Shown here: positions 44,789-56,503 of the stretch, in pieces
Layout of the letters: each line of letters begins with the position of its first letter
Numbering within the stretch: the first letter of the stretch is position 1
NCBI RefSeq assembly: GCF_028010285.1
Contig: NZ_CP116304.1
Location: forward strand, 4,418,501-4,482,500
Direction of reading: 5' to 3'
Source of the DNA: Pseudomonas sp. Q1-7
Lineage (GTDB): Bacteria > Pseudomonadota > Gammaproteobacteria > Pseudomonadales > Pseudomonadaceae
Length of the DNA stretch: 64,000 nucleotides
Notes under the pieces: generated by a model
The model's input: only the letters and a program-made list of their open reading frames with translations
Databases searched by the model: none
What the model was told of the DNA's origin: nothing
Made by a program: the position numbers and the translations under genes

Positions 44789-44867
44789 ATCAGCCACGGG
44801 CGTGACGGCGAAACAGGCCATCCGCCTCCGTTGCGGGAATGAAGGTTGGAGGCCGGCGATTCTAACG

Positions 44868-44894
44868 AAAAAACCCGCGACTGGCGCGGGTTTT
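44868..44894 (-). terminator. intrinsic terminator of the tol-pal-cpoB operon
   Basis: A perfect 10-bp stem (aaaacccgcg / cgcgggtttt) with a 5-base loop. On the minus strand it is followed by a continuous T run. It lies about 20 bp after the cpoB stop. Confidence 0.88.
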
Positions 44895-44914
44895 CGTAAT
44901 CCGAAGAGCGGGTA

Positions 44915-45742
44915 TCAGGGTAGGCGCTGCAGGTCGCGCTGAGCCAACTGGGCGGCCGAGCTGCCCGGATACTGGGTGATGACCTGCTGGAGGATGGTCT
45001 TCGCCTTGGCCGTATTACCCAGGCGCTGCTCGACATCGGCGAGCTTGTACAGGGAGTCCGGCACCTTGGCGTGCTGCGGATAGGCCTGGCCAACGCGGGC
45101 GAAGGCCTGGCTGGCGCCTTGCAGGTCACCCTTGGCGAGGTTCACTTCACCCAACCAGTACTGGGCATTGCCGGCGTACTGACTGTTGGGGTATTTGCGC
45201 AGGAAGGCAGTGAAGGCCTGACTGGCCTTGTCGAAGTCCTTCGCCTTGATCAGGTCGAAGGCTGCATCGTAGTAGAGCTTTTCCTTCGCGGGGTCGGCCG
45301 GTTCGCTGCTGGCGGCGGGTTGCTGCTGCGCAGGAGCGGTCGTGGTACCGCTGGCCGCAGGCGTGCCCGCGGCGGGAGAATTCTGGGTGGCGGGTGCGCC
45401 AGCGGCGGCACCACCGGAAAGACGGCGATCGAGGTCCTGGTAACGTTCCAGGCTTTCCTGCTTCAGGCGCTGGATTTCGTACTGCTGCTCCTCGAGCATG
45501 CCGCGCAGGCGGGCGATCTCTTCCTGCATCTGCTGGAGCTGCATGAACAGCTCGCCCTGCGCGGAGACGGAGGCTGTGGGAGCCCCCGTCCCTGCGTAGG
45601 CAGCACCAGTCGTGCCGAAACCGGCAGGCGGATAACTGCCGCCGTAGCCGGCGTTGTTATCCACTACGGGAACCTCGGCCAGCGCCGCGAACGGCAGGCT
45701 GGAGAGGACCAGGAAACTCAGAACACGACTGGACTTGCGCAT
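44915..45742 (-). CDS. cpoB: cell-division coordinator CpoB (YbgF)
   Basis: Encodes 275 residues. A signal peptide ends at ALAEVP (about residue 22). A coiled-coil trimerisation segment lies at about 62-110 (GELFMQLQQMQEEIARLRGMLEEQQ...), then a Ser/Ala/Pro linker (about 112-150), then TPR repeats (KLYYDAAFDLIKAKDFDKASQAFTAFLRKYPNS...). It couples the Tol-Pal machine with PBP1b during division. It follows pal by 6 bp. Confidence 0.95.
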   Translation of the reverse strand: MRKSSRVLSFLVLSSLPFAALAEVPVVDNNAGYGGSYPPAGFGTTGAAYAGTGAPTASVSAQGELFMQLQQMQEEIARLRGMLEEQQYEIQRLKQESLERYQDLDRRLSGGAAAGAPATQNSPAAGTPAASGTTTAPAQQQPAASSEPADPAKEKLYYDAAFDLIKAKDFDKASQAFTAFLRKYPNSQYAGNAQYWLGEVNLAKGDLQGASQAFARVGQAYPQHAKVPDSLYKLADVEQRLGNTAKAKTILQQVITQYPGSSAAQLAQRDLQRLP

Positions 45743-45748
45743 GGCAAA

Positions 45749-46249
45749 TTACTTGCGCAGTTCTACACGGCGGTTTTGCGCCCAGGACTGCTCGTCGTTG
45801 CCAGTGGCAACCGGACGCTCTTCGCCGTAGGAAACCAGTTCCAGCTGGGCCGGGGAAACGCCCTGCAGAACCAGGTAGCGCTGAACGGCCTTGGAACGAC
45901 GCTCGCCCAGAGCCATGTTGTACTCGCGGGTACCGCGCTCGTCGGTGTGGCCTTCCAGGACAACACGGTTGCCGTTGGATTTCAGGTCCTTGGCGTGTAC
46001 GTCCAGAGCGCGCATGGCTTCCGGCTTCAGGTCGGAGCTGTCGTACTCGAAGTAGAAGGTGGTGATAGCGCGCAGAGCGGCTTCTTCGCTCATGCTGCCG
46101 TCTACGCCACTGCCACCGGCGTTGTAGCCAGCGTTCGGGTCGACAGCGCCTTCGCCAGTGCCTTCGCCACCTTTGGACGAGCAACCAACAGCTACGGCCA
46201 TGGCCAGAGCAAGAGCAGCAAATTTGCCGAATTTCAGCATTTCCATCAT
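45749..46249 (-). CDS. pal: peptidoglycan-associated lipoprotein Pal (OprL)
   Basis: Encodes 166 residues. The lipobox AVAVGC (Cys23) is followed by a short Gly/Ser linker and the OmpA-like domain, with the peptidoglycan-binding motif [24 protein letters not shown]. It anchors the outer membrane to the cell wall and takes part in outer-membrane constriction with TolB. It lies 55 bp after tolB and 6 bp before cpoB. Confidence 0.97.
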   Translation of the reverse strand: MMEMLKFGKFAALALAMAVAVGCSSKGGEGTGEGAVDPNAGYNAGGSGVDGSMSEEAALRAITTFYFEYDSSDLKPEAMRALDVHAKDLKSNGNRVVLEGHTDERGTREYNMALGERRSKAVQRYLVLQGVSPAQLELVSYGEERPVATGNDEQSWAQNRRVELRK

Positions 46250-46304
46250 GTAACTCCTAATGAACCCCAGGTGTGTTTAGCAAAGATATTTTTTAGTGAC
46301 CGCT

Positions 46305-47609
46305 TCAGTTCAGGTACGGCGACCAGGACGGTTCGCGAATGTCACCCTGAACTGTGGGAATCGGGACTCGTACGCGCCCGTTTGTAGACACGAGCATCAG
46401 TACGCCGCCCCCCTGCTGGCGAGTTGCGTAGATTAGCATGGTGCCATTGGGCGCAACAGTGGGCGAATCGTCCAGCGTGGTGCCGGAAAGGATGCGCGGA
46501 GCGCTGCCCGTACGGGTCAGATCCTGGGCGGCCACCTTGAAGTTGGTGAAGCCGTCCTGGCGGTGAATCATCACCAGCATTTTCTCGTCAGCCGAAAGCT
46601 TCGGGTTGGCGTTGTAGTTACCGGTGAAGGTCACGCGCTGCGGTTCGCCGCCATTGATGCTGGCTTTGTAGATTTGCGGTTTTCCAGCGCGATCCGAGGT
46701 GAAATAGAGAGTCTGGCCATCCGCGCCCCAGAAGGGCTCCGTGTCGATCGACATATTGTTGGTCACACGACGCAGTTGGCGACTGCCCAGGTCCATCACG
46801 TAGATCTCCGGGTTGCCGTCCTTGGACAGCACGAACGCCAGGCGATTGCCCTCCGGCGACCAGGCCGGAGCACCGTTCAGGCCTTCGAAGTTGGTGATTT
46901 GCTCACGGCGGCCGGTGTCGATGTGCTGGATGAAAATGCGCGGCCGCTTCTGCTCGAAGGACACATAGGCGATGCGGCGGCCGTCCGGCGCGTAGCGCGG
47001 CGACAGGATCGGCTCGCGCGACTGCAGCAGGGTCACCGCGCGCTGGCCGTCATAGTCGGAGCGCTGCAGGGTGTAGCGGGTATTGTTCACCGAGAAGCGT
47101 TCGGCGGTCACATAGAGCATGCGGGTGGAGAACGCACCCTTGATACCCGTGAGCTTTTCGAAGGACTGGTCGGCGATGTAGTGCGCCATGTCGCGCAGCT
47201 GATCGGTGGAACCACTGACGTTGCCGGCCATGACCTGCTGTTCAGTGGTGACGTTGAACAGGGCGAACTGCACCTGCAGGCGCCCACCGGCCGGAACGAT
47301 GCTGCCGACCAGCACGTACTGGGCGCCCAGTGCCTTCCAGTCGCGGTAGATCACTTCGCTGGCCTGGGTAGGCAGGCTGATCATGTTCTGGCGTGGGATC
47401 GGCTCGAAATAACCGGAGTTGCGCAGGTCGTTGCCAATGACGTCGGACATGTCGGTGGGCAGCACGGTGCCGCCCTGCCAGCCGAAGGGCACCACGGCGA
47501 TCGGGGTCGCCCGGTCGGTACCACTGGTAATCACCAGCGGGTCGGCGGCCTGGACGGAGCCGACCAGCATGGCCACGCCGATCAGGACGATACGAATCAG
47601 GGTTTTCAC
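46305..47609 (-). CDS. tolB: Tol-Pal translocation protein TolB
   Basis: Encodes 434 residues. A signal peptide ends at VQAADPL (about residue 22). An N-terminal alpha/beta domain (to about 160) is followed by a six-bladed propeller with repeated motifs such as [31 protein letters not shown] and [15 protein letters not shown]. It binds Pal in the periplasm and transmits the force of TolA. The start codon overlaps the tolA stop by 4 bp. Confidence 0.97.
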   Translation of the reverse strand: MKTLIRIVLIGVAMLVGSVQAADPLVITSGTDRATPIAVVPFGWQGGTVLPTDMSDVIGNDLRNSGYFEPIPRQNMISLPTQASEVIYRDWKALGAQYVLVGSIVPAGGRLQVQFALFNVTTEQQVMAGNVSGSTDQLRDMAHYIADQSFEKLTGIKGAFSTRMLYVTAERFSVNNTRYTLQRSDYDGQRAVTLLQSREPILSPRYAPDGRRIAYVSFEQKRPRIFIQHIDTGRREQITNFEGLNGAPAWSPEGNRLAFVLSKDGNPEIYVMDLGSRQLRRVTNNMSIDTEPFWGADGQTLYFTSDRAGKPQIYKASINGGEPQRVTFTGNYNANPKLSADEKMLVMIHRQDGFTNFKVAAQDLTRTGSAPRILSGTTLDDSPTVAPNGTMLIYATRQQGGGVLMLVSTNGRVRVPIPTVQGDIREPSWSPYLN

Positions 47610-48616
47610 AGACCTAAATCCTCCGGTTTGAAGATGACGCGCCGCTGCCTGTACATCCGGTCAAAGGTAGCGCGATCCAGTTGTTGCATTTCAGGGATAC
47701 GCCCGACGCTGCGGACCGCGCTGACGGCCGAGCTGTCGAAGGGCGCATCGCCGCTGGAGCGGGTGACGCTGGCGTTGGTGATGGTGCCGTCCGGCAGCAT
47801 CTCGATCAGTACCTCTACGCTCATGCCGTTACGCGCCGACGGCGGGCGACGCCACTGCTCGCTGACCAGCTTGATGATCAAGTCATCGAGGCTGCCGGCA
47901 ACCTGGTCGCCCACTTCGTCGGCCAGCGCCTGTTGACGCCCCACGTCCTCGGACAGCAGTTCGGCCAGTGCGGCGGCCTTCTTGTCTTCGGCAGCCTTGC
48001 GCTTGGCTTCCTCGGCCGCCTTCTTCTTCGCAGCATCGGCGGCGGCTTTCTTCTTGGCGTCCTCCGCAGCCTTCTTCTTGGCGGCTTCGGCCGCGGCCTT
48101 TTTCTTCGCGTCCTCGGCCGCTTTCTTCTTCGCCGCTTCAGCAGCCTTTTTCTTGGCTTCCTCTTCGGCTTTCTTCTTGGCGATATCGGCCTGCTTCTTC
48201 TCTTCGGCCTTCTTCGCCTCCTCGGCTTTCTTGGCTTCGGCGGCTTTCTTGACCTCCGCGGCCTTCTGCTCGGCTTCGGCCTTTCGAGCCTCTTCGGCTT
48301 TCTTTTGTTCCGCCGCCTTGGCCGCCGCTGCCTTCTGTTCCTCGGCCTTTTTCTGCTCCAGTTGCTCGGTCTCGAACTGCGGGGCAGTCGTTTTCTTGGC
48401 CTCCCCTGCGATCTTCTGGTTGGTCTGGGTCGTGGCCTGGCTCTGGGACTTGAGCTGATACAGGGTGGCCTGCACGATGGGCCGGGCTGGCGGCAGTTCC
48501 GGGGTAAAGGCGAAGCTGACGAACAGCATGCCGAACATCAGGGCGTGCAGGGTTACAGCCCAGATGGTCGGCCAAAAATAGCTTTCCGAGGAGGAGCGTT
48601 CGCTCTGCTGCTGCAT
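47606..48616 (-). CDS. tolA: Tol-Pal energy-transducing protein TolA
   Basis: Encodes 336 residues. One membrane helix at about residues 17-36 ([20 protein letters not shown]) is followed by a very long Ala/Lys/Glu-rich helical region (about 70-225) made of near-repeats such as [20 protein letters not shown], then the compact C-terminal domain (about 235-336: [29 protein letters not shown]...). The repeat gives low-complexity DNA where copy number may vary between strains. It links TolQ/TolR in the inner membrane to TolB/Pal. Confidence 0.96.
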   Translation of the reverse strand: MQQQSERSSSESYFWPTIWAVTLHALMFGMLFVSFAFTPELPPARPIVQATLYQLKSQSQATTQTNQKIAGEAKKTTAPQFETEQLEQKKAEEQKAAAAKAAEQKKAEEARKAEAEQKAAEVKKAAEAKKAEEAKKAEEKKQADIAKKKAEEEAKKKAAEAAKKKAAEDAKKKAAAEAAKKKAAEDAKKKAAADAAKKKAAEEAKRKAAEDKKAAALAELLSEDVGRQQALADEVGDQVAGSLDDLIIKLVSEQWRRPPSARNGMSVEVLIEMLPDGTITNASVTRSSGDAPFDSSAVSAVRSVGRIPEMQQLDRATFDRMYRQRRVIFKPEDLGL

Positions 48617-49074
48617 CAGGGCGCCTCGGTAATCAGCCCGACGTTGGCCACGCCGGCCTTCTGCAGGCCGCCCATCACGGCCATCACGGCGCCGTAGTCG
48701 ACCGCCTTGTCACCGCGGACGAAGACCTGCACGGTTTTACCCTGGCGGCTGTTCTCGGCCATGATGCCGGAGGCTGCCTGGACCAGGCTTTCCAGGGAAA
48801 CCGAGGTCTCGCTGTTCTCGCCCTGGTCGGTGTCGACCTCTTCGCCCATGTTCCAGTAGTAGGACTTGTCGGCCTTGATCGAGATGGTCAGCACGCGGGC
48901 GTTGTTGTCCTGCGGCAGGGCCTCGCTGGAAACCTTCGGCAGGTCGACCTTGACACCCTGGTTGAGCATGGGCGCGGTGACCATGAAGATCACCAGCAGC
49001 ACGAGCATGACGTCGATGTAGGGCACGACGTTCATCTCGGCGACCGGTTTGCGTTTGTGGCGGATTCTGGCCAT
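48616..49074 (-). CDS. tolR: Tol-Pal inner-membrane protein TolR
   Basis: Encodes 152 residues. One membrane helix at about residues 15-35 ([21 protein letters not shown]) contains the essential Asp of the ExbD/TolR proton path. A periplasmic domain follows. The start at 49074 ([15 protein letters not shown]) is chosen from the conserved N-terminus; a longer frame upstream overlaps tolQ and is not conserved. The stop codon overlaps the tolA start. Confidence 0.96.
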   Translation of the reverse strand: MARIRHKRKPVAEMNVVPYIDVMLVLLVIFMVTAPMLNQGVKVDLPKVSSEALPQDNNARVLTISIKADKSYYWNMGEEVDTDQGENSETSVSLESLVQAASGIMAENSRQGKTVQVFVRGDKAVDYGAVMAVMGGLQKAGVANVGLITEAP

Positions 49075-49108
49075 GGCTTGAAACCTTTCCTCTCGGGATC
49101 CCGGCGAA

Positions 49109-49804
49109 TTACTCGTCGCTGGTGTGCACCTTGCGGTGCAGGATGGCCTGGAACTCGTCGGCGAAGGTGTAGTAGCGGCCCACCAGGGTCTCACCGCGAG
49201 CGGCGAAACGGTTGTAGGCGATAACCGCCGGAATCGCGGCGAACAGGCCGATTGCAGTGGCGATCAGGGCTTCAGCGATACCGGGCGCCACGGTGGCCAG
49301 GGTCGCCTGCTGCACCTGGGCCAGGCCACGGAAGGAGTTCATGATGCCCCACACGGTGCCGAACAGACCGATGTACGGGCTGGTGGAGCCCACGGTGGCC
49401 AGGAACGGCAGGCTTTGCTCGAGCTTCTCTTCCTCGCGGGAGATGGCGACGCGCATGGCGCGGGCCACGCCTTCCATCACGGCATCCGGGTCGACGCCGG
49501 CCTGCTGGCGGAGGCGCGAGAACTCCTTGAAGCCGGCGCGGAAGATCTGCTCCACGCCGCAGTCCGGGTCCGGGTTACTGCCGGCCTGGCGATACAGCTT
49601 GGACAGGTCGATGCCGGACCAGAAGCGCTCTTCGAAGGTTTCCAGGGACTTCTTGGCGGCGCGCAGCATGTTGCTGCGCTGGAAAATCATGATCCAGGAG
49701 GTGACCGAGGCGGCCACCAGGGTCAGCATGACCAACTGCACCACAATGCTGGCGTTGCTGATCAGGCTCCACATGGAGGTATGGTCGACGACGTTGGCTT
49801 CCAC
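49109..49804 (-). CDS. tolQ: Tol-Pal proton channel protein TolQ
   Basis: Encodes 231 residues of the MotA/TolQ/ExbB family. Three membrane helices are visible: about 16-38, 135-158 and 168-195 (with [26 protein letters not shown]). With TolR it forms the proton-driven motor of the Tol-Pal system. It lies 2 bp after ybgC and 34 bp before tolR. Confidence 0.97.
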   Translation of the reverse strand: MEANVVDHTSMWSLISNASIVVQLVMLTLVAASVTSWIMIFQRSNMLRAAKKSLETFEERFWSGIDLSKLYRQAGSNPDPDCGVEQIFRAGFKEFSRLRQQAGVDPDAVMEGVARAMRVAISREEEKLEQSLPFLATVGSTSPYIGLFGTVWGIMNSFRGLAQVQQATLATVAPGIAEALIATAIGLFAAIPAVIAYNRFAARGETLVGRYYTFADEFQAILHRKVHTSDE

Positions 49805-49806
49805 GC

Positions 49807-50253
49807 TTAATCTCCTGCTGGGAAAAGACCCGGGTCGGCGGCGAAGGCTTCACGCAGCGCTTCGGGGATCGCCCGGGGTTTCAAACTGTCGGCACGTACA
49901 CAGGCAATCAGGAACTGCCCTTCGCATAGCAATGCGTCATCGGCGGCCCGCCTGACCTGTTGACGAAAACGCAGGCTGGCACGGTTCAACTCCATTACCT
50001 CGGCACTGACGTTCAGTTCGTCGTCCAGCTTCGCCGGCGCCAGGTAGCGCGCTTCAGCCGAATGCACGACGAACAGCAGGTTCTCCCCGGCCAGCTCGGA
50101 CTGGGCAAAGCCCAGACTGCGCAGACGCTCGGTTCGAGCCCGCTCCATGAACTTGAGGTAATTGACGTAGTAGACGATGCCGCCGGCATCGGTGTCCTCG
50201 TAATAGACGCGACAACGATGCTGGAAAAGCTGGGCCCCATTTTGCGCGCGCAT
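49807..50253 (-). CDS. ybgC: Tol-Pal-associated acyl-CoA thioesterase YbgC
   Basis: Encodes 148 residues with the hotdog fold of the 4-hydroxybenzoyl-CoA thioesterase family. The catalytic Asp is in [26 protein letters not shown]. It is the first gene of the tol-pal operon; ruvB lies 94 bp upstream on the same strand. Its role in Pseudomonas is probably phospholipid-related acyl-CoA turnover. Confidence 0.95.
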   Translation of the reverse strand: MRAQNGAQLFQHRCRVYYEDTDAGGIVYYVNYLKFMERARTERLRSLGFAQSELAGENLLFVVHSAEARYLAPAKLDDELNVSAEVMELNRASLRFRQQVRRAADDALLCEGQFLIACVRADSLKPRAIPEALREAFAADPGLFPAGD

Positions 50254-50346
50254 ACTCTAGTGGTTACTCCTGAGGTTGCCAATCCGGCCAGGCAACTGTT
50301 TTTTCATGGCTCTCGTCCCGGCCGAGCGCTTCGACCACGAAAGCCG

Positions 50347-51399
50347 CTATTCGTCACCCGTGCCGAACAGATCGGCGGTCGGATTGTCCGCCATGCGCTT
50401 GGGCAGGTTGAGGCCGAAATGTAAGTAGGCGTGACGGGTCACCACTCTCCCCCTCGGGGTCCGCATGATGTAGCCCTGCTGAATCAGGTAGGGCTCGAGG
50501 ACGTCCTCGATGGTGTGGCGCTCTTCGCTGATGGCCGCCGCCAGGTTGTCGATGCCCACCGGGCCGCCATCGAACTTGTCGATCATGGTCAGCAGCAGAC
50601 GCCGGTCCTGATGATCGAAGCCACGCTCATCCACATCGAGCAGGTTCAGCGCCTGATCGGCGATACCGCGGGTGATCTGCCCCTGGCCACGCACTTCGGC
50701 GAAGTCACGGACTCGACGCAGCAGGCGGTTGGCGATACGCGGGGTGCCACGGGCGCGACGGGCGATCTCGAAGGCGCCCTCGGGCTCGATGTGCAGGCCG
50801 AGGATGCCGGCGGATCGGGCAACGATGGTGGACAGGTCCTGGGTGTTGTAGAACTCCAGGCGCTGGACGATGCCGAAGCGGTCGCGCAGCGGGTTGGTCA
50901 GCATCCCGGCGCGGGTGGTGGCACCCACCAGGGTGAAGGGTGGCAGGTCGAGCTTGATAGAGCGCGCCGCCGGCCCCTCGCCGATCATGATGTCGAGCTG
51001 AAAATCTTCCATCGCCGGGTAGAGCACTTCTTCCACGATGGGCGAGAGTCGATGGATTTCGTCGACGAAAAGCACGTCACCGGCTTCCAGGTTGGTGAGC
51101 AACGCCGCCAGGTCGCCTGGGCGTTCCAGCACCGGACCGGATGTGCTCTTGATGGAGACGCCCATTTCGCTGGCGATGATATTCGCCAGGGTGGTCTTGC
51201 CCAGGCCCGGCGGGCCGAAGATCAGCGTATGGTCGAGGGCCTCGCTGCGCCCCTTGGCAGCCTGCATGAACAGTTCCATCTGCTCGCGCACCACCGGCTG
51301 CCCGATGTAGTCGGCAAGTCTCAGCGGGCGAATGGCTCGGTCCAGCTGCTCGTCGCGGTCGCGGCTGCTGGCGGTGATCAGGCGGTCGGCTTCGATCAT
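50347..51399 (-). CDS. ruvB: Holliday junction branch-migration helicase RuvB
   Basis: Encodes 350 residues of an AAA+ ATPase. Walker A is GPPGLGKTT, Walker B LFVDEIHR, with sensor GATTRAGML, and the C-terminal winged helix contains [22 protein letters not shown]. With RuvA it drives branch migration. It starts 6 bp after ruvA. Confidence 0.98.
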   Translation of the reverse strand: MIEADRLITASSRDRDEQLDRAIRPLRLADYIGQPVVREQMELFMQAAKGRSEALDHTLIFGPPGLGKTTLANIIASEMGVSIKSTSGPVLERPGDLAALLTNLEAGDVLFVDEIHRLSPIVEEVLYPAMEDFQLDIMIGEGPAARSIKLDLPPFTLVGATTRAGMLTNPLRDRFGIVQRLEFYNTQDLSTIVARSAGILGLHIEPEGAFEIARRARGTPRIANRLLRRVRDFAEVRGQGQITRGIADQALNLLDVDERGFDHQDRRLLLTMIDKFDGGPVGIDNLAAAISEERHTIEDVLEPYLIQQGYIMRTPRGRVVTRHAYLHFGLNLPKRMADNPTADLFGTGDE

Positions 51400-51405
51400 G
51401 CGGTC

Positions 51406-52011
51406 TTACACCATTCCTTTCAGGGCGCGGCGGATCATTTCTTCGCTGGACAGCCCATCTTCCTTGATGGCGGACACCGCCCGGCTGGCCTCCTGGGGTT
51501 TGAAGCCGAGGGCGATCAACGCGCTCAAGGCGTCGCTTTCCGCACTGGAGACTGCCACGCCAACCCGGGGTTCGACCACCAGGGTGGCGATGGCCGGCAT
51601 GGTTTCCCATGCCTTGAAGCGATCCTTGAGCTCGACCAGCAGGCGCTCTGCGGTCTTCTTGCCGACGCCCGGTATCTTCACCAGGGTGGAGGTGTCCTGG
51701 GCCTGCACGCAGCGCACCAGCTCATCGACTTCCAGACCGGACATCAACGCGAGGGCCAGCTTCGGCCCCACGCCGTTGAGGCGGATCAGCTCGCGGAACA
51801 GCTCGCGCTCGCGTTTCTCGAAGAAGCCATAGAGCAGGTGGGCATCTTCCCTCACGACCAGGTGGGTGTGCAGTGTCACCGGCTCGCCCACCGAAGGCAG
51901 GCGATAGAGGGTCGTCATCGGTACCTCGAGCTCATAGCCCACGCCGTTGACGTCGAGTATCAGGTGCGGCGGTTGCTTTTCCGCCAGGTTGCCGCGCAGG
52001 CGTCCAATCAC
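51406..52011 (-). CDS. ruvA: Holliday junction DNA-binding protein RuvA
   Basis: Encodes 201 residues. It starts with the OB-fold [20 protein letters not shown], then helix-hairpin-helix motifs ([16 protein letters not shown] and [17 protein letters not shown]) and the C-terminal RuvB-binding domain ([17 protein letters not shown]). It lies between ruvC and ruvB on the same strand, in the usual order. Confidence 0.98.
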   Translation of the reverse strand: MIGRLRGNLAEKQPPHLILDVNGVGYELEVPMTTLYRLPSVGEPVTLHTHLVVREDAHLLYGFFEKRERELFRELIRLNGVGPKLALALMSGLEVDELVRCVQAQDTSTLVKIPGVGKKTAERLLVELKDRFKAWETMPAIATLVVEPRVGVAVSSAESDALSALIALGFKPQEASRAVSAIKEDGLSSEEMIRRALKGMV

Positions 52012-52032
52012 GAAGTGCGTCCTTTGAACAGG

Positions 52033-52557
52033 TTACAAACGAAGACGGCCGCCCCGCCGCTTGGCGGTGGCCAGGCCATGGGGAATCAGGCTCTGTCGGT
52101 GATGCGCATGACACAGGGCGATGGCCAGGGCGTCGGAGGCATCGATCTGCGGCTTCTGCACCAGCTTGAGCAGGTGCATGACCATCATCTGAACCTGCTG
52201 CTTGTCGGCACCGCCGGTTCCGGCGATGGCCTGCTTGACCTGGCTGGCGGTGTACTCGGCAATCTCCAGGCCCGCCTCGGCGGCCGCGACTATGGCCGCG
52301 CCGCGGGCTTGCCCCAGCTTGAGCGCGGAGTCGGCATTACGGGCCATGAACACCCGCTCGATTCCCATGGTCACGGGCCCGTAGGTACGGATCACTTCGC
52401 CCACGCCACGAAAGACGATCTGCAGGCGTTCGTGCAACTCGCCGGCACCGGTGCGGATGCAGCCCGACGCGACGTACTCGCAGCCGCGCCCGGTATCGCG
52501 CACGACGCCATAGCCGGTAATCCGCGAACCGGGATCGATACCAAGAATCAGGGTCAT
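52033..52557 (-). CDS. ruvC: Holliday junction resolvase RuvC
   Basis: Encodes 174 residues. Catalytic acids are seen in [15 protein letters not shown] and near the C-terminus [15 protein letters not shown]. It cuts Holliday junctions symmetrically. The start at 52557 ([10 protein letters not shown]) is the family start; a GTG upstream would add non-conserved residues. It is first in the ruvCAB group. Confidence 0.97.
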   Translation of the reverse strand: MTLILGIDPGSRITGYGVVRDTGRGCEYVASGCIRTGAGELHERLQIVFRGVGEVIRTYGPVTMGIERVFMARNADSALKLGQARGAAIVAAAEAGLEIAEYTASQVKQAIAGTGGADKQQVQMMVMHLLKLVQKPQIDASDALAIALCHAHHRQSLIPHGLATAKRRGGRLRL

Positions 52558-52637
52558 GCCGCCGCAAGCTCCACGGACCGACCAAGGCCGGCACACTGTC
52601 TATTTATCCAGCCGCGAGTATACGGAGCGGCCCGCCA

Positions 52638-52675
52638 ACAAAAAAGCCGGAAGCGCGCGGGGCGACTTCCGGCTT
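52638..52675 (-). terminator. intrinsic terminator of yebC
   Basis: A 10-bp stem (aagccggaag / cttccggctt) with a 12-base loop. The minus-strand side is followed by six T residues. It separates yebC from ruvCAB. Confidence 0.85.
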
Positions 52676-52692
52676 CGGGATCACGCCAGCAC

Positions 52693-53442
52693 TCAGCCGA
52701 GCTGCTCCATGATCTCGTCGGCGATTTCCGCGTTGTGGTAGACGTTCTGGACGTCATCCAGGTCTTCCAGCATGTCGATCAGCTTCATCACCTTCTGCGC
52801 GGTTTCCAGGTCGGCGATGGGCGCGGTGATCGACGGGATCATCGCCACCTCGGCCTCGTCGCCCTTGAAGCCGGCGGCGGTCAGGGCCTCGTTCACCGAG
52901 AGGAAGTCAGCGAAGGTGGTGTACACCTCGACGGAGCCGTCTTCCTCGGCCACGACGTCATCGGCACCGGCCTCCAGCGCCGCTTCCATCAGGGCCTCTT
53001 CATTCACGCCCGGGGCGTAGCTGATCTGGCCCTTGCGGTCGAACATGTAAGCCACCGAACCATCGGTGCCCAGGTTGCCTCCGCATTTGCTGAAGGCATG
53101 ACGCACTTCGGCAGCGGTGCGATTGCGGTTGTCGGTCATGGCTTCGACGATGATGGCCACGCCGCTCGGTGCATAACCCTCGTAGCTCAGCTCGACCATG
53201 TTGTCGGCGTCGTTGGATCCGGCGCCACGGGCAATCGCGCGATCGATGGTGTCGCGGGTCATGTTCGCGGTCAGCGCCTTGTCCACGGCCAGGCGAAGAC
53301 GCGGGTTGTCCGCCGGGCTCGGGCCGCCGTGCTTGGCGGCGACGGTCAGCTCACGGATGAGCTTGGTGAAAATCTTGCCGCGCTTGGCATCCTGGCGTTC
53401 TTTGCGGTGTTTGATATTGGCCCATTTGGAATGACCAGCCAT
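52693..53442 (-). CDS. yebC: YebC/PmpR-family protein
   Basis: Encodes 249 residues with the family start [31 protein letters not shown]. Three-domain YebC fold throughout, with conserved [18 protein letters not shown]. In P. aeruginosa the orthologue PmpR was described as a quorum-sensing (pqsR) repressor; recent work on the family points to ribosome rescue at proline stretches. It lies between aspS and ruvC, as in other pseudomonads. Confidence 0.95.
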   Translation of the reverse strand: MAGHSKWANIKHRKERQDAKRGKIFTKLIRELTVAAKHGGPSPADNPRLRLAVDKALTANMTRDTIDRAIARGAGSNDADNMVELSYEGYAPSGVAIIVEAMTDNRNRTAAEVRHAFSKCGGNLGTDGSVAYMFDRKGQISYAPGVNEEALMEAALEAGADDVVAEEDGSVEVYTTFADFLSVNEALTAAGFKGDEAEVAMIPSITAPIADLETAQKVMKLIDMLEDLDDVQNVYHNAEIADEIMEQLG

Positions 53443-53503
53443 AACTCACTCCGTACGTTCTCAGCGGGCGGCGCCATCCGACGCCGCCGCGGGTTGGTTC
53501 TAC

Positions 53504-55279
53504 TTACTCGGCCTTGACCTGTTCGCGCAGGCGAATGTTCAGCTCGCGCAGAGCCTTGGCATCCACGGCGCCGGGAGCCTGGGTCATGACACAGGCCGCG
53601 CTCTGGGTTTTCGGGAACGCGATCACTTCGCGGATCGACGTGGCGCCGGTCATCAGCATCACCAGGCGATCCAGGCCAAAGGCCAGGCCACCGTGAGGCG
53701 GAGCACCGTACTTCAGGGCGTCGAGGAGGAAGCCGAATTTCTCTACCTGCTCTTCCTCGCTGATGCCGAGGACGCGGAACACCGCCTGCTGCATGCCCTT
53801 GTCGTGGATACGGATGGAGCCGCCGCCCAGCTCGGTGCCGTTCAGCACCATGTCGTAGGCGCGGGACAGGGCGGCGGCCGGGTTGGCCTCCAGCTCTTCC
53901 GGGCTGCACTTGGGCGAGGTGAAGGGGTGATGCAGCGAAGTCAGGCTGCCATCGTCGTTCTCTTCGAACATCGGGAAATCCACCACCCACATCGGCGCCC
54001 ACTCACAAGTGAGCAGATTGAGGTCGTGGCCGACCTTGATACGCAGGGCCCCCAGCGCGTCGCAGACGATCTTGGCCTTGTCGGCGCCGAAGAACACGAT
54101 GTCGCCATCCACCGCCCCCACGCGGTCGAGGATCACATTGAGATTCTCTTCGGGGATGAACTTGACGATGGGCGACTGTAGGCCCTCAACGCCCTTGGCA
54201 CGCTCGTTGACCTTGATGTAGGCCAGGCCCTTGGCGCCATAGATGCCGACGTACTTGGTGTAGTCGTCGATCTGGCTGCGCGGCATGCTGGCGGCACCCG
54301 GTACGCGCAGAGCGGCAACACGGCCTTTCGGATCATTGGCCGGACCAGAGAACACCTTGAATTCCACGCCCTTCAACTGATCGGCGACATCCACCAGCTC
54401 CAGCGGGATGCGCAGGTCCGGCTTGTCGGAGCCGTAGCGGCGCATGGCCTCTTCGAACGGCATGTGCGGGAATTCGCCGAACTCGAGGTCCAGCACTTCC
54501 TTGAACAGCTTGCGCACCATGTTCTCGGTGATGCCGATGATGTCGTGCTCATCGAGGAAACTGGTCTCGATGTCGATCTGGGTGAACTCCGGCTGCCGAT
54601 CGGCGCGCAGGTCCTCGTCGCGGAAGCACTTGGCGATCTGGTAGTAGCGATCGAAGCCAGCCACCATCAGCAACTGCTTGAATAGCTGGGGAGACTGCGG
54701 CAGGGCGAAGAAGTTGCCGGGATGGGTGCGGCTGGGCACCAGGTAGTCACGGGCGCCTTCCGGGGTCGCGCGCGTCAGGATCGGGGTTTCGACGTCGAGG
54801 AAGCCGTTCTCGTCCAAGTAGCGGCGGATGCTGCTGGTGATGCTGGAACGCAGCTTCAGCTTGGCGGCCATTTCCGGACGGCGCAGGTCGATGAAGCGGT
54901 AGCGCAGGCGGGTTTCTTCGCCCACGTCGGAATATTCGTCCAGCGGGAAGGGCGGGGTCTCGGCCTGGTTCAGCACTTCCAGCTCGTAACCCAGGACTTC
55001 GATGGCGCCGGAAGCCATGTTTGCGTTGACCGCACCCGCCGGACGCTTGCGCACCTTACCGACAATCTTCACCACGTACTCGCTGCGGACGCGGTCGGCG
55101 CGGGCGAAGGTGTCTTCGCGATCCGGGTCGAACACCACCTGGGCCAAGCCTTCGCGGTCACGGATATCGAGGAAAATGACCCCACCGTGGTCGCGGCGGC
55201 GGTGTACCCAACCGCAGAGGGTGACTTCCTGGCCGTCCAGGCTCTCGTTCAGTTGGCCGCAATAGTGGCTGCGCATCAT
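53504..55279 (-). CDS. aspS: aspartyl-tRNA synthetase (bacterial/Pseudomonas type)
   Basis: Encodes 591 residues, the expected length. Anticodon-binding OB-fold domain at the N-terminus ([33 protein letters not shown]), class II motif 2 region [21 protein letters not shown] insertion, and motif 3 [16 protein letters not shown]. The Pseudomonas enzyme is of the non-discriminating kind that also charges tRNA-Asn. The start MM at 55279 is conserved. An oddity is the sequence [11 protein letters not shown] near the end where relatives usually have KTQSAGDVMTQ or KTQSATDLMT. Confidence 0.97.
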   Translation of the reverse strand: MMRSHYCGQLNESLDGQEVTLCGWVHRRRDHGGVIFLDIRDREGLAQVVFDPDREDTFARADRVRSEYVVKIVGKVRKRPAGAVNANMASGAIEVLGYELEVLNQAETPPFPLDEYSDVGEETRLRYRFIDLRRPEMAAKLKLRSSITSSIRRYLDENGFLDVETPILTRATPEGARDYLVPSRTHPGNFFALPQSPQLFKQLLMVAGFDRYYQIAKCFRDEDLRADRQPEFTQIDIETSFLDEHDIIGITENMVRKLFKEVLDLEFGEFPHMPFEEAMRRYGSDKPDLRIPLELVDVADQLKGVEFKVFSGPANDPKGRVAALRVPGAASMPRSQIDDYTKYVGIYGAKGLAYIKVNERAKGVEGLQSPIVKFIPEENLNVILDRVGAVDGDIVFFGADKAKIVCDALGALRIKVGHDLNLLTCEWAPMWVVDFPMFEENDDGSLTSLHHPFTSPKCSPEELEANPAAALSRAYDMVLNGTELGGGSIRIHDKGMQQAVFRVLGISEEEQVEKFGFLLDALKYGAPPHGGLAFGLDRLVMLMTGATSIREVIAFPKTQSAACVMTQAPGAVDAKALRELNIRLREQVKAE

Positions 55280-55548
55280 GGTCGTGTTTCGCTTCTCTTG
55301 AGTCGTGAATTCGTCCGCCTGCCTGGGGCCGCGGAGCATTCGGCGGAGGTGCAACCCCGTGCCGGACAGGCCGGGGTTCGCGGCAAAGAGCGGGATTATA
55401 TAGCGTAAATCGCCACTGCGCAGCCGCCCGCCCCGTGGCCCAGCGCGCCTAACCAGGAGCACACTGGCTTGCTGGGCCACGGGGCACTGTCTAAGCTCGC
55501 CTGCACCCGCCCGACGGACGGACACGCAGCAACCGGGAAGGAGTGAAG

Positions 55549-56367
55549 ATGCAATCGTTTGCAGGGAAGGTCGCCATCATCACGGGTGCGGGTTCCGGCA
55601 TTGGCCGCGCACTGGCCAACCAATTGGCGGCCAAGGGCTGCCATCTGGCCCTTGCCGATATCGATGCCGAGAGCCTCGAAGCCACCGCCACCCCGCTGCG
55701 CCAGGACGGCCTGCGGCTCTCCACCCATCCGCTGGACGTCTCGAACCGTGACGCCATGCACGCCTTCGCCGACAGCGTCCTGAACCACCACGGGCATGCC
55801 CACCTGGTGATCAACAATGCCGGCGTAGCGGTTTCCCAGACCATTGCCGAGCTGCGATACGACGACTTCGAGTGGCTCATGGGCATCAACTTCTGGGGAG
55901 TCGTCCACGGAACCAAGGCCTTCCTGCCCCACCTCCTGACTCATGGGGAAGGACATATCGTCAACGTATCGAGCATTTTCGGCATCGTCAGCATGCCCAC
56001 CCAAGGCGCCTACAACGCCAGCAAGTTCGCGGTGCGCGGCTTTACCGAAGCGCTACGCCAGGAACTCTGCGACACCGCCATCAAGGTCAGTTGCGTCCAT
56101 CCGGGCGGAATCCGCACCAACATTGCCCGCTCGGCGCGCTTCTACCAGGGCATCGACGGCAAGACCGATGCCACCCGGGCAGCCGCGCGCTTCGACCGGC
56201 TGGCCCGTACCTCCGCCGAGCAGGCCGCACGGATCATCATCAAGGGCATCCAGGCCGACCGACCACGCATCATGGTTGGCGCCGACGCCCGCCTGCTCGA
56301 TCATTTGCAACGCCTGTTACCCGCCAGCTATCCGCGCCTGCTGGGCAAGCTGCTGAGGAAAGGCTGA
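55549..56367 (+). CDS. short-chain dehydrogenase/reductase
   Basis: Encodes 272 residues of the classical SDR family. The cofactor motif is [17 protein letters not shown] (TGxxxGxG), the structural motif NNAGVAV, and the catalytic [15 protein letters not shown] (YxxxK) with its Ser in [10 protein letters not shown]-terminal extension of about 40 basic residues ends [17 protein letters not shown], typical of SDRs that act on lipids at the membrane. ATG at 55549 is chosen over GTG at 55543 because aaggag lies 5-10 bases before it. Substrate not known. Divergent from aspS. Confidence 0.85.
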   Translation: MQSFAGKVAIITGAGSGIGRALANQLAAKGCHLALADIDAESLEATATPLRQDGLRLSTHPLDVSNRDAMHAFADSVLNHHGHAHLVINNAGVAVSQTIAELRYDDFEWLMGINFWGVVHGTKAFLPHLLTHGEGHIVNVSSIFGIVSMPTQGAYNASKFAVRGFTEALRQELCDTAIKVSCVHPGGIRTNIARSARFYQGIDGKTDATRAAARFDRLARTSAEQAARIIIKGIQADRPRIMVGADARLLDHLQRLLPASYPRLLGKLLRKG

Positions 56368-56503
56368 ACCCCACACAAGCCAATGATTTTCATACATTGC
56401 CTTGATTGACAGAAAGCAGGGCGGACCGACCATCGCCCCGTGTTAGGCTCTGCCCACCACGGGCCCGGCTTCCGGGCTGTAAGCCATCGAGAGGAAAACT
56501 GAC

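Noticed and set aside
47960-48400. A repeat-rich tract in tolA that could look like a tandem-repeat or CRISPR-like array.
   Set aside because: It encodes the normal Ala/Lys/Glu helical domain of TolA in frame; there are no regular spacers.
50431-53517. A plus-strand open frame of 1028 codons opposite ruvCAB and yebC.
   Set aside because: Same reason: four conserved minus-strand genes account for this DNA.
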